DNA of 64,000 nucleotides from Polydactylus sextarius (Eukaryota > Chordata > Actinopteri > Polynemidae): assembly GCA_016801845.1 (NCBI GenBank), contig CM028909.1:18883313-18947312 (forward strand), in the 5' to 3' direction. The notes under the pieces were generated by a model. That model had not been told where the DNA came from. It did not search any database and saw only the letters and a list, made by a program, of their open reading frames with translations. Within the stretch, counting starts at the first letter, position 1; every line of letters begins with the position of its first letter. The translations under genes were made by a program, and so were the position numbers. Shown one piece after another: positions 1 to 12,673 of this stretch.

Positions 1-1454
1 TAAATAGAATTACTACATAAAACTACATAGAAAAATCATAAGAAATATTTATAATAGTTTATTTATTTTTTGATTTAAATTACTTAATTAGTTTAAAGGT
101 TTACATATTACACATTCAAAGTCATCAATATGTGTTGTACAATACATCTGCAAACAGATATATCTGATCTTCCCATATGTTGTAACATTGCACATGAACC
201 ATTTTATTCGCTCGATGCTGCAGCATCTATTCTGCCTTCCTACAGAAAGTTAAGAACTATAAGATCAGAAGATGAGACTCATGGAAATCACATCTTACAG
301 CAATCAGGCAGAGAGGTTGTCATAGTGATATCTGCTCTGTTCTGCCTACACTTTTTCACTTAATTCCCTAACAGAGAGAGAAGGGCTATTTTGAGGTTGT
401 GTTGTTATGGCACACAGGGGAGGGACATGGATTAAAGACAGCATAGGGCCAGCAGGTTGAAATAAAATGACTGTCTAAAAGTGTTAAAGGTGTTAAAAAG
501 TATTCTACTTATGGATGCACCATGTGGTGAACTTGGTGGGCAGGTCAGTCTCGTTAGGAATAATGATATTTAGATGAATTCAATTGATGTTTTAAAATAA
601 AAACACTGTTAATCTAACAAAAATGTGTTCTTTAATTGTTGCTTTGCCATGATCTTTTCTACATGAAAAGATATTTTTAAAAAAAATAGAAGTCATTATA
701 AATTAAAAAATAATATGAATGAAAACGGAGAACTATGTCGTAACTGTGTGCACTGTAATTAACGGTGATTCAGCCCGACACTTTGCAGGAGGAAATGTGA
801 AGTTAAAAGAGGAGATTGGGAGCAGCGGCTTATGGCAGACTGCTCTTGGGGAATAACATTTGCATTTTACACCCAAGTTAAAACCATGCAGACAGCCGGG
901 CCGCGTTACCATGCCAACCGCACTTCTCTCCTCTTCTTCTCATTGGCTGTCGCCCTTGCCAGCAACCAGGAAGTTGCCCACAGGAGAAAGGAAGGCGTAT
1001 TTACATATCCTTGACTCTACGAAGACTGATGACTTCAGTCTATTATTAGCTCCGGCTGGACCTTTTAAGTGAACTGTGTTTTTTAGGATGGGGGGGAAAC
1101 AGTAGTGAATGAGGGAGGGAAAAAGAGTGGAGGGTGAAGCACACAAACCAACAGGCCAGCTAAGAACCATTCCCAATCCCACTCATAACCTTGCTGACCA
1201 GAACATAACCAGGGAACAGGATCTGACAAAGGTGATGTTTGACCTCGTTATCACTTCACCATTGTTACCTTCACAATACTTACACTTTGCCACATTATAT
1301 ATGTTCACAGATCTCTAACGTAGAATATTTGCCTCAATTCAATGAATCTGTTAATACAGAGAGACAGATTTACAGTATGTGACGGATTCTGTGTGTGACA
1401 GAACTGAATTGGTTACAAAGGAGGGGTTAATAACTAGCAGCAGGGAAAGCTGAC

Positions 1455-1600
1455 TTAGGCTGCATCCAAATCCTCAGTTCGCACTGTGTACTACTGAGTG
1501 CCCACTACTCGACCGTTGCAGTAGTAGCTACTACATAGCAAGCTAACCAGTAGTAGGCACAATTCGGATGTACTACAGTGCCGCCATCTTGCCTGTCTTG
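1455..1600. repeat. Fold-back, MITE-like remnant
   Basis: The stretch contains a perfect 14-base palindrome (GTAGTAGCTACTAC, about 1522-1535). It is flanked by imperfectly inverted segments: CACTGTGTACTACTGAG on the left pairs loosely with the reverse complement of the segment around 1560-1582. Text of this type (runs of GTACTAC/AGTAGT with 'aaattcggatgtactac') is common in small nonautonomous DNA transposons of fish, but I recognise the style rather than a named family. No target duplication was located. Confidence 0.35.
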
Positions 1601-3704
1601 TGACCCGGATGTTTACATCAACGTCATGATTTTGCAGCTTGAAGCGGAGAGTTAGCTATCACAGCTAGTTAGCATCACAGTCATAGCTGCGACTTTTTAC
1701 TCACATTGGTGACGTGAACAACTATGGACATGTTTTATTTACTGAAGTACATGTGGCTTTTATTTACTGAACAGTCTGCATTTGCGTTTTAATGCAATCG
1801 ATTTTTAAGGTTTGTATAGAAACGGTCGGAAAAGGAGTTATACATCACAGGACATCTGACCCTTTAGCTGTTCCCCTGTTATCACTAAACAAATCTTGAA
1901 TAAAGCTGTAAAAATATCAAAATAATCTCTTCCTGGCCGCTGTCTCAATTTCCACAATGGTCCAATGCTGAACAAACTGACCAACACAGGGTGACTTCGA
2001 GCACGGTTGGTTTCAGAATTAGCTTTCAAACAAGGAGCTCCACGAATGTAAAAGGGCGCTCAAGCAGCTACCATGACAGTTAAGACAAATGGCACCAGGC
2101 AATGGTAGTTTTTTCTTTTTTTAATTTGATAGCGAATCAGTGGAACACAAATGATTGATGGATATGCAGAAGTGCAATGAGTGCACAAACGTGAAAGAGA
2201 AAAAGTGGATGGGAGGAAAAGGATTTTCAACACAGAGCAGTTTGTCCAACAAACATGATGTGGCCAGTTGTACAGTCGTTTAATGTTAGCAAACAAATCA
2301 CTTCTCACGGGCAGTAATGAAACATACTGATGAAACAATAGAAACCAAAAAGAATCAGACCAGTCTGCTGTGGGACGAGAAACATCAAATCTGTCTGACT
2401 GTCAATGTGTCAACCGCAAACTTTCAGTTAATTAAAGGACAAAAGCCCAGAAGCCACACAGGCAGACTGTGTTCTTCTAAACTACATAAACGCAGCAGAA
2501 TCCACAAAGACTTCACTGTGTTGTACTTATAAATCATAAATTTGACAGTGCCACATGGCAGAGGAAACGTCCCTTCAGTGCTGTTTATGTATCATCCAAT
2601 CCCTTTAATCTAAGTTTAAGACATCAATCATGACTTTTTTTCACGACTTCTATTCTTGAAATGTCCCAAATGAACATTTTCTGTCCTCAACTACTTCTAC
2701 TAAGAGCTATAATCTCTAAACTTGCTGTTCCCTTCCTCCTCTTTCTTTCTCCCTTTTACCCCATCTCTCTCTGTCTACTTTGCGCTCATCCATTTCTTTC
2801 ACCTCAGGCAGTTTCACTTGATTTATTGCTGCCTTTTACTCGTTAACCCCTCTGCTCTCCCCTTTGTCTTTTACCCACTACCCTTCATTCTTTCTATGAG
2901 TAGAAAACCTCCCCCCTACCCCTTTGTTTTCTTTTCTCCTTCCTGAACAGCATGTTCCAGACTCAGAGACAGTAGAGTGAGGCCTGTTCTTAGTTCTTGA
3001 TCTCTGTGATCAAAACCACAGATTTTCCATTGTGCTGAGCCAAGGCTCCATTAGTTTTAACTACATTACAGTCTCGCTGTGGGATGATACAGCCTGATAG
3101 GAGGAGATGAAATCATGCCAGGAGTAGACTTTGGGGACTGGGTTTTTTTTGACAGAAAAAGAGTTCTGAATTTAAGAATTATGCTATATTTTAAGCATAC
3201 ATGACTTTGCACACATATATTATGAATAGTGTTACTATGAGAACTTCTACTTTTCTAAATCCAAAACTGGAAGACCTAACTGGGAGACAGAACTGACCCG
3301 CTGCAGTTTTTTTATGTACTCAAATGACCTGTCTGCCACAGTAGTTTTGCCTGTTGTGTCAGCTCTGCCCTCAGGAAGTTTTATGTGCTTTATGCTCTTT
3401 TATTTAGATTTAACATCAGAAAAGCCAAATCCCATTTCTCCTGCTGAGGGTGTTAACTATTGGATGGAAGAATTAAAAAGAAAAGCATGATCTTGTTAAA
3501 CTGCAATAAGCGGCAGAGCTCTATAATCTTAAAGCAATAGTTTTTGTATAATAATAATATTTATAACATATATATAAATATGTGTGTATATTCCCACAGT
3601 GCTCTTTCACTATATGCAGTTGTGTGACCCACCAGGATCATGTCAGGAACTGTCATGATTATTTTAAGCCTCAACCCACAATGCATTGCTCTCAGCTGTG
3701 TCTA

Positions 3705-3730
3705 TCTGTGTGTGTGTGTGTGTGTGTGTG
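3705..3730. repeat. (TG)n microsatellite
   Basis: About a dozen TG units, followed to about 4.8 kb by scattered shorter TG/CA runs that produce many spurious cysteine/valine-rich ORFs on both strands. Confidence 0.9.
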
Positions 3731-4931
3731 CACATTATATGTATACTGTGTTTATGCAAATGTGTGCCTCAGCGTGCATGCAACGCAAGCATTATTACTT
3801 CTGTGGGAATGTTGCCTTGTGTGTGTTTGTGTGTGCGACTAGGCACAAATGTGAATATGTTAATACTTTTTATTTGTGTTCCATTACATATTTGCAGTTG
3901 TGCGTGTGTCCAACCCTCTAAAGAGCATCTATATGCACCATACTGGATCTGTATGTGTGTTTATGTGAGTGTGTGCAGTTCTCTAGATACATATGTGTAT
4001 TTTCATGCATGTTTCTACATACATGCATACACATGCAAATATGTGTGTGCCAATGTGTGTTGGTCTGTGAGTGAGTGCGCATGTGCAATCCCCCCGGCGG
4101 GGACAATCATCACGGCTCGTGCCCACAGTAGGCAGCATTTCCCTGGGGGCCGTGACTGAGGCCTGCCTGACAAGATGCTGCCTGACTGACTGTGGAACCT
4201 GGATGCTTGCCTCCTCCTCCAACAGCACCACACAGACACACACACGTGAAATAAAAATGAGACAAAGATGCGTACACTGTCACACTCTACGAGAGGCATG
4301 CACGGTTACGTATACACAAAGCTGCAAGTGCATGCATGGCTGCACAAACACTCACTCTCACGTATATCGACGTGCATGAAACACAAACTGTATAAGCAAG
4401 TCTAAAGCTGAACAGTAAGATTCTTTCTTCTGTGTTGCTGTCTAAACTATCCATGAATCTTTTGCTGAGGCAATGATGTAGCCAGGAACATGTAAAACCC
4501 TGCCAGTCCTGCATCAGTTTGAGACTTCTTTTAGAGGGGGGAGAGTGTGTGTGTGTGTTCAGTGTGCATCAATGTGGGTGTCAGAATGTGTCGGTGTGCG
4601 ACTTTCTCTATGCAGAATGTGTCAGCATGTGCAGATCAGGCTGTGCGTATACGCTGTTCGTTCCATGTGTGTGTCAGTGTGTCGCGTACGTGCATGCCTC
4701 GTGTCCGAGCATGTGTGCAGGTACATCCACTTGCCATTTGTGTCTGACTGGACCACAGTGTGTGAGTCCTGACGCTAAGCTGACATGACAGAAGCAAATA
4801 ATGTCTGCTCCCGTTATCTTCTCTTCCCCCTCGGTCCCGCAGGAGCCTTTTAAAGGGCCAAACACTGATGAAAACACACACACATCCATGCGCACACATG
4901 CATGTATACAGTAGAGATGCACACCCTCATT

Positions 4932-4933
<2 letters not shown>

Positions 4934-4991
<58 letters not shown>
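4934..4991. repeat. Compound (TA)n(CA)n microsatellite
   Basis: A TA tract of about 36 bases runs directly into a CA tract of about 21 bases. It is followed by interrupted CTGTGTATATACACA units to about 5030. Confidence 0.9.
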
Positions 4992-5356
4992 TGTGTATAT
5001 ACACACTGTGTATATACACACACACTGTGTTACACATGTACAAACACGTATATACCCTGCAATTTGCAAACTGATGCATCAAAATTCAAGGCACAAACGC
5101 AAAAAAAAAACCACACATTTAACTTCACCTTTCCTCTGTTATTGACACATGAATGAGCTGAGTTACAAATCCATATGACTAAAGCAAACCATGAAAGCAA
5201 ACCAGAACATGTGCTCATCCATTCGTTAACACTGCGCCACATGCTATGAATAAAAAAGAAATAATCCTACTAAGGTTTAGATAAAAATAAACCAATAAAA
5301 ACAATGGCATTCATAAGTGTATAACAGCTGTGTCAGCTTAAATGCACACAAACACT

Positions 5357-5410
5357 TTCACACATATGACCTATTTCCTATAGTAATATGAAGTAGGTCA
5401 TATGTGTGAA
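5357..5410. repeat. Near-perfect inverted repeat (hairpin)
   Basis: Two 21-base arms (5357-5377 and 5390-5410) are reverse complements with one mismatch, separated by a 12-base AT-rich loop. The outer 17 bases of each arm pair perfectly (TTCACACATATGACCTA against its complement). The arms end in AGGTCA-type half sites. It may be the core of a small palindromic element or a chance hairpin; no flanking duplication was seen. Confidence 0.7.
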
Positions 5411-8218
5411 GTTGCCTGTGTTTGTCTGACTTGAGGACATAAAGTGATCACTCTACACAAAAATGGAAAAATACTAATTAGCGATGATACTCTAACTAAT
5501 TCTGATTCATTAGGTAAAGCACAGGGAGTTAATATGTGTAGAACTTTTTGACTTTTTTAAACTGACACATGATGCAATCAAATATGAATAAGGTGGAATT
5601 TGGGCTAAAGTGAGCAAAAGCCATGACAGATGTTGTGTTCGGGCGACAGCCTCCTGAGAGCTCAGCAGCAAAGTTTAGCGTCCAAGAGAATCTCACCTCC
5701 ACATCCTGTCTCAAGACGAGCTTGAAATATGCTCATCTACATTACACCCACACTGCCCTGACACCTAAACTTACATTTAAATTCCAGAACTGTTCTCCTG
5801 TTTTTTTTTTTAAACTTATAAACTGTGCAGTTATGAACAGAACTAGTATAGCTTAGTAAATGTAATATGTGCGTGACACTTTCTGATACCAAATGATACA
5901 AAAGAATTGTAGAGCTAAGAAATGGCTCATTAATCCAATCATCTGCTCCAGTTTTTATTAGATAATAATCTAGAACAACTTGTTGACACACAGGTTATAT
6001 GTTAATTTGGTTAAGAAAAGTGAAAATGTGCTTCTAAAATTCAAATATCTGATATGTAGAACAAATATATCATGATGTCTTAAAGAGAAAATTTTTGTTT
6101 TTTTTCAATATGTGAATTAATTAATAACTCTGACTTCATCTTTTTTTTTTTTTTATCAGAATTGATTTTGTGTTAAAACTGTTGCCAGTGCACTAAATCA
6201 CAAATCATATAAAATGCATTATGGCAAATGTGCCTCAGGTTTATTGAGCCTATCAGCTCTCTTCCTGATTGGGGTCCTTCCTGACAGGCCATGTACTGTA
6301 GAGGGCTATCTGTGCTGATGCCTGTATCTATGTATGCCGCTCTGCACCTGTCATCTCGTTTCTCTGCCTCTGCCTCCATCAACTTGTTTCTAGCCCACCA
6401 ACCAACCAACCAGCCAGCCAACCAGTACAAGCCTGTTGCTAGGGCAACAGCTGTCTAGGGGATACTTCTTTTGTTTCTCATAGCTTCTTTTCTCCATCTG
6501 TCTTTCAACTTCTTTCATTTTCTTTGATATCTTTTTGCCCGTTGATATATCCGTCTACTTCTCTCCTCCCATCTGTCATACTGTCTCACTGCCTCTTCCC
6601 GTCTCCCTCTTTCAGTCTCTTCCTCTGTTTGTTACTCTCTTTAATCTCTTCAAATAAAAAACTGCTTTAATGTCAAACTATTTCCTCTTTGCACATTCCT
6701 TAAAACAAATTAATATAAGCATTGAGTCCAGTGAGATTTGCTGTTTATTCATTTATAAACTGCTCTTCCATGATATATCGTGTGTGTATGTCTCTACATG
6801 TAAAAACAGCATCGCTCTCACTTTGATATGAATTCAAGCAGTTGCCGTACGATCAGCACATGACATTTGGCTGTTTCAGACAGTCTGTGCATCACTGTTG
6901 CCACTGGCATTTAAAGGTTCAGAGATAAGGCTAGGTCAGCCCAATGTGATCCTCCCTGTGTCTTTACTCAAGGGACTCCAGCAGTGTATGTGTGTCAGCC
7001 AGTATGCATGTGTGTGTGTCCGCATTTATGTGTACGTGGTGCACATTAAATGTGTGCAATTTAATATTCAACAGGAATTACAGGGTTTATCACTTTGCAA
7101 ATATTTTGAAATTGAAAACCAAGACGGCTCTGAGTTCTTATTCTCTTGTCTCAGCTCATAACGCAACACCTCGTGTAAGCAGCGTTTCATCTTTCATGAC
7201 TCAGAGATGCATTACACATCACGTGCTGCCCTCTACTGACCAAACGGCAGAATATCACAGTGAGGTCATTCTTCTAGGCTCAACGCTAAGAGGTAAGATA
7301 AAATTACATTTCACTGTAATTAAAAGTAAACAAATGACAGTAAGAATGTAAGAAATACCACTACTTAAGTGACAGAATTGAAGTGTATAGTGAGTAGGTT
7401 TCAGCAAATAATTTTCCAGCACAATTACGCAGACAAATTTGCTGCTGATAATTCAATTTTTGTGGACTACAATGAAAAGACTGAGTATGTTTACTGACGG
7501 ACTGAAGCCAAAATGATTGTAATTAGAAAATATAATTAGAAACTACAAGTACATGCAGCATTTGGCAAAAGACAGGACAGTTTCTGTAAACATGTAGCAG
7601 ATGTTGTATAGCTGATAGCACGTTTAGGGTCAGGTCTGCTCTGACTGAGGACTTCTGTTGCTCCAAACATTCACTGAATCCAGACTCTCCAACATGATGC
7701 TTTGTTTTTGTTAAATCTATTAAAGCTGTTGGGTGTTAATCTAACAAAATCTAAGGATTATCTTGAGAAATTGTGGAGAAATAATCAACACCCAAATTAA
7801 CCACAATAAATATTAACTACAAGTTGTTATTATAGCTCACATTGTAAGTGGCAGGTATTTGAATGTGTGCCTGAACCCTGTTTATATGTTGCTACAAATT
7901 CCTGTGCTTGAATTTCTGCCATTCTTCTCACTCCTCAGCTGTGATGCGGGTGAGAATGAGGCTAAAGGTGAAGAATCCTGTGCAGGTGAGGCAGCAGGTT
8001 TTAACTGAATAACTTATCACTCAAATTTTAAACTGAAGTCTGACAGAAATATAAATAAATATTTATTCAATATAAATAAAGTTCAATTATTAGCTTTGTA
8101 TTGATGTAGTGATCATTTAGAAACACAGTGTTTTTGTCAAGTTTTTAAACCAATGCCTGAAATGTATCATGAGGCAAGTCTGTCGGTTGAAAAGGTATCA
8201 GATGTCTAAACGAGTTAC

Positions 8219-8375
8219 CTGTGAGGATGTTCTCTGCCATGACTTTGACCTGCACCTCCAGTGAGCGCTTGGAGGTGTAAGTGATCTCAGCCGTGACGTG
8301 GGCGACCTCACCGATGAACATCGGAGACAGGAACTCGGTCTTCTCAACCCGAACCAGAGCCACTAAACAACGATC
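8219..8375 (-). CDS. acot7: acot7 exon, end of first hotdog thioesterase domain
   Basis: Acyl-CoA thioesterase 7 hydrolyses long-chain acyl-CoAs to free fatty acid and CoA. It is strongly expressed in brain and has two tandem hotdog domains. This 157-base exon encodes DRCLVALVRVEKTEF then LSPMFIGEVAHVTAEITYTS and ends in VMAENILTG, which closely matches the vertebrate family (hotdog central strands). The acceptor reads tttctccag/GATCGT and the donor ACAG/gtaact, leaving the glycine codon split. It joins the exon at 9562-9679 in phase 0 (CAG AAC GAG / GAT CGT). No stop or frameshift is present. The next exons are not in the window. Confidence 0.95.
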
Positions 8376-9561
8376 CTGGAGAAACAGGAAACCAAAGACT
8401 AAATATTATACACAAGTTTAATGCATTTAAGGGAAAGTGTGTGATTTTTTTTAAGATCCCACCTAATAAATAACTATTTTATCACCTTGTACTGATGAAT
8501 GGAAGATTAAAACAGACAATTAAATGTAGACACAAACACTGATATTACCTATTTCAATTAATGACATCATTCATCTTAATTATCACCAAATTCAAAGACA
8601 GATGAAGAAACATGATCTTATTCATCAGCATTTGACTGTCATGTCTCCAGTGCACTTCATAGTAAATGTGTTTTGAGAAGTGTAAAGGTACCATGATGTC
8701 TGTAAAAGATAAATACACTAAACACCTAAAAAAAAAAAACATGTGGGAGGTCAGAGGAAACGTTTAATAAATACCTTAGTAAAACATGTTATCAGAAAGC
8801 ACATCTCAGTTGATTATGTTGTTCTTCTATCTACTATCTATGATAGCACCATGAACTTTCACCCACATTTTCTATGACGTGACGACCAGTGGAAATAAAC
8901 TGAATTGAATTTGACTTTCATCTTTTTAGTGAGAGCACTGACCTGTTAGTCTTCACTAAATAAAAAAGATAAATAAACAAGTCTTTATGAAGCAGGCGTT
9001 GGATGTAATATTAGTAGTAGTAGTGTGTACAAAAGTACATTGTTTCTCCCTGAACATCTTTGTCTTCATCTCTTATCAAAAGAGAGAAATGAAAAGCATC
9101 AACAGAATGTGATCTGAATGTTGTTGCAGGTGTGATAATAACTGAATGATGCAAGACAAAAGTCGGTTAAAGTTCAACCAGTGAGACAGGAAAGCAAGGC
9201 AGTGAGAGCGAAAATAATGGTACATGATGCAATAAAATGCAACCATGGGGCAGTCAAAGTGTGATGTGAATTAACTGAATCTTTTCGGTTCTAATTCATT
9301 CAAGAAAAGTGATGACTTAATTAATGTTGGAGAGAGAAATTAAACTATGAATCAAACATTTTCATTTCATTTTTCATTTCCCAATTTATTTTTTGCAAGT
9401 AATGATAAAAACTGAGCTCACATATATCATACTATACTGAACATTGTATAATGAACATTGTATTTTAGTCTGTTTACAGACTAAAATACAAATAAATAAT
9501 AAAAAATTCTTTTACATTAAATAATTTTGTGTAAGGTCTGAAACTTGTAGTAGTCTCCCAC
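8376..9561 (-). other. acot7 intron
   Basis: Intron between two conserved acot7 exons, with canonical GT (9561-9560) and AG ends on the minus strand. It is AT-rich and I see no further feature in it. Confidence 0.85.
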
Positions 9562-9679
9562 CTCGTTCTGTGTGTTGCAATGTCGCGTGCCGATGATGAA
9601 ACCAGCTTCCTCGATCATCTTCAGGATGTTGCCGCCGTGGACGTTGCCCACGATGTTGGCGTCATCTGGTCGCATGATC
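9562..9679 (-). CDS. acot7: acot7 exon, first hotdog domain with catalytic Asn region
   Basis: This 118-base exon encodes IMRPDDANIVGNVHGG followed by NILKMIEEAGFIIGTRHCNT and QNE, the signature start of the ACOT7 thioesterase fold. The asparagine in RPDDAN corresponds to mouse Asn24, reported as a catalytic residue of domain 1; its partner Asp lies in domain 2, outside the window. The exon starts one base into a codon: both alternative first exons end in AG, giving AG+G = Arg, then ATC ATG. The acceptor is acgacag/GATCATG and the donor AACGAG/gtggga. It is intact. Confidence 0.96.
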
Positions 9680-12608
9680 CTGTCGTAAAGAGAATATTGA
9701 TTAATATTACTGATTGATCGGATTGTAGAATTACAACATGTGTCATCAGCAGTTTATAAGAGTTCCCAGCATAGTCGATCACATATCTTTTCAGCTTTTG
9801 AGGAGTGGATTGCTACAAAAAACTTTCAAGAAACAAAACGTGAACTTATTTGAACTAACAACATTTGGCACTTAGTGCTAATTTAAAAACAAATTAAGCC
9901 AATATACCAAGAGGGACTTGGGTAATTAATGGCTGTAGATGTTTCCATTATGGCGTACCATCATGTGTTTTCAGTTTAAAGTTTCCAGTTTTCCACTCCA
10001 TTTCACTCACACAGCATATTTACTTTACCTGCTTTAATCAGCTTAACTTAATGAAGTTGCTCTTTAGTTGTAGCAGACTTTTTTGTTTGAAAGGCTGCTT
10101 GATAAAATCATATGTATGACAAATATTTGTTGACAAAAGCCACGGAAAAACTATCTGGAAACAGATCAGAAGTGATTTGTTTGTTGATAGTCACTCATGA
10201 TTTGAAAGAATTTCTATCAAGTATATTTCATGTAATCACAACACAGATTATGTGAAACATACTGGGTTTTTTTGACAATGTTGACAGTATCACACTGTTT
10301 GGACTCCAGCTTCACTGCTCCATGTCTGTTTGATGTCGTCACACAGGATCAATATCTTTGACAGCTCAGTGTGTTGTCATGTAAACCAGCTGTTTCCTAG
10401 TCTTAGTCATTCCTTCCTTGCCATATGTTTTTAGTTAAACTAGTCTTTTAGTCTCACCACTTACAATATACTGACCAAGTCAGATGCACAGTGATCAAAC
10501 CACACAAGTATGTATCATTGCACAAGATATGACTGATTATGGGGGTGTACAACTATGTCATTAAGTATTGTTCCTTGTTTATATGAACAACAAAGCACAG
10601 ATCTCCTCTTTGGGAAACAATCCGTCTGAGTCAGATTGTTATTCAAATATCAAGGAAGTTGTAAAATTATAGCCAAATGACATCAAAAGCTGAGTAAGAG
10701 CACTGAAAGATTAAAACATTAACCCTTGAGTATCTCCTATACATAGCAATGAAATCAGATACAGTAGCACAGTTATAAAAGCTGCAGCAAAAGTGCAAAA
10801 CTTCACTAATTTTATGGTATACTTAAGAAATGAGTATTCAGTGGAAAGTTTGGTAGGTTTGTGTGTATTTATCGTACTCTGTATCAGTTTAAAAAACACT
10901 TCTCAGACACAGTTTCAACAACAATTGATTTCTTTTTTTAAGCACCACTTGGTATCAATGGTGAAACCCAATATCCCCTTTGTAGCATTTTTTGTGTCTG
11001 TCAGGGAAAGTGTGCACCAAACAAAGCATCCTGTACACTCAGCATCTCTTTGTGTATGTGAGAGAGAGAGAGATGAACTACCTGCTGAGTTGGTATCCAA
11101 ATCCCTTTTTAGCTGCTGCATCTCCACCTTCCCTGACATTGCTGCTTACTTGCTGATTTTGTATCTGTTGACGTTTCTCCACCACTGCTGTTGTCCTATC
11201 CACTTCATCTACTGTCTTGCTGCCCCGAGGCCTAAAGCAACGCATCTTTACACTCTAGCTGACTCTGAGTCTTACTCTCTAGTCTACTTCTCTTCTGTTT
11301 GATCTCTACAGTCACAGCTTCTGAGATTTTGAGCCCTGGCGTTTCTGTAATGAGTGATGTCATGCATGTTTGATGATTATCCCACCTTATAATCATCTGG
11401 TCAAACTGGATCTCAACAAACCCGCTGATGAACAGACAACAGGTTTGTGTGCCACAGCTGATAAACAAAGCGATAAATACACCAGGAAGTAACATAGACA
11501 GCTGAGAGCTGAAAAATGGTTTTAGGTGTATTAAGACACTTTATTTACAAGGATGCTAAGGATGCAAGGGATCACTGAAGAGATTATCTGGATTAAAAGG
11601 ACCTAGTGGTGCTTTGGGAGGTGGTGGAGGTATTGTAAATGTTTGTAGTAGACACACAGATGTCTGGAGGTTCTTATGGTCAGTGAGATTGTTCTACATG
11701 AGGCTATATAAATTTCAGCACTGAAGAGGATGCAGCGATCCTTCAGAGGGTTCAAGGACACTTCAGAGGTTGTACTCATCCCTTAATAAGGTCTGAGTTC
11801 TTCAGGAGGTTGAGGATATTAGGGGGGTTTAAGTAGCTAAACATCAATAGGAGAGGTAATAAAAAATGTGGTTCATCTTTCCATCAAAGTTCAATACACT
11901 TGAAGGATTTGACAAGGTGCACTGAAGATGTTGAGGACGTCTGTGTTAGAAAAATCAACTTAACACACTAGATTTCTTTTATTTTTTTTTTTTTGTCTGC
12001 CATTTAAATCTGCCCTGCAATACATGCAAAAACCCCTTAGTGTTTTTTAAAATATTATTTTTTTCTGTTGAGTTTCTGAAAGTTGTTCAGAAACTGTCTT
12101 CATAAATTACTTCATTTATGAGAATTTATCTTGATGAGGTTTGTCTTCAGCATCAGCCCGATTATTAAAATGCCAGGTCACAACCAAATCACTTATTAAA
12201 CCTCACAAGGCTTGTCTGATGACTATGGTCACAGGTTATAATTATACTGCATAACGAAGCTATCAGAGGAAGAATCACCACCACACCTAAAACCTCAGAT
12301 AATCCTGTAAAGACAGGAAACAGGAAACCTCACATCCCTCATGTAGGATCACATAAACCTTTCAAAAAAACACACAGTGTAACATAACAGTCCTTCTCAG
12401 TTGTGAGTTTTGTTGTTGTTTAGTTCAGTTTGCATGTGGTTTGGTTAATATTATCAGGGAAACGCAGTATGAAAGTAGTTTGTATATAAAATATGTCAAT
12501 CTAAGCAACATATATGACTATCACATTTCACGTATAAAGTGACTTTACGCTGGTCGCGACACCACAACTGATCGAACCGTCATGCTGACACAAACACCCG
12601 AGTTTTAC
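9680..12608 (-). other. acot7 intron 3' of the mitochondrial-type first exon
   Basis: AT-rich intron of about 2.9 kb between the second first-exon and the shared exon. I recognise no repeat family or exon in it. Short ORFs near 10.8-11.5 kb on both strands have no recognisable similarity. Confidence 0.6.
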
Positions 12609-12673
12609 CTGTGTTGAGTTGAATGATGGTAAAATCTGCGAAGTAACTTCAATAAAGCGAATCTCGGCGTCAT
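12609..12673 (-). CDS. acot7: acot7 alternative first coding exon, mitochondrial-type N-terminus
   Basis: A minus-strand ATG at 12673 opens 21 codons plus AG and then a donor (CAACACAG/gtaaaa). The peptide begins MTPRFALLKLLRRFYHH and continues STQH: it has Arg, Lys and His but no Asp or Glu, and alternates hydrophobic and basic residues as a mitochondrial presequence would. The length leaves phase 2, exactly what the shared exon at 9679 needs, so the splice makes ...QH-R-IMRPDDAN. Mammalian ACOT7 is known to have an alternative upstream exon giving a mitochondrial isoform. Here the exon lies downstream of the cytosolic one, so it needs its own promoter, presumably in 12.67-13 kb. Splice use is inferred, not shown. 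Confidence 0.8.

Larger units (their letters stand above)
1..8218. other. acot7 intron / distal sequence, no exon recognised
   Basis: This is sequence downstream (in acot7 sense) of the leftmost exon I can identify. The following acot7 exons, which would encode the linker and the second hotdog domain, were looked for on the minus strand and not recognised, so this is probably one long intron. It holds simple repeats (about 3.7 and 4.9 kb), a fold-back remnant near 1.5 kb, a hairpin at 5.36 kb and otherwise AT-rich unique-looking DNA. The short ORFs here are low-complexity or lack family similarity that I recognise. Confidence 0.6.

Noticed and set aside
3582..5074. Many overlapping ORFs on both strands rich in Cys/Val or Thr/His
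   Set aside because: They are translations of TG/CA and TA microsatellites; no domain or start context supports them.
7938..7985. Mini-exon-like plus-strand segment (cctcag ... gtgagg)
   Set aside because: Splice-like words only; antisense within acot7, no conserved peptide.
1..8144. Search for acot7 second hotdog domain exons
   Set aside because: No segment encoding the expected conserved linker or HGG of domain 2 could be recognised; probably outside the window.
10793..11302. Plus-strand ORF of 169 codons
   Set aside because: No recognised domain, AT-rich, antisense in an acot7 intron; the length is within chance given alternative starts.
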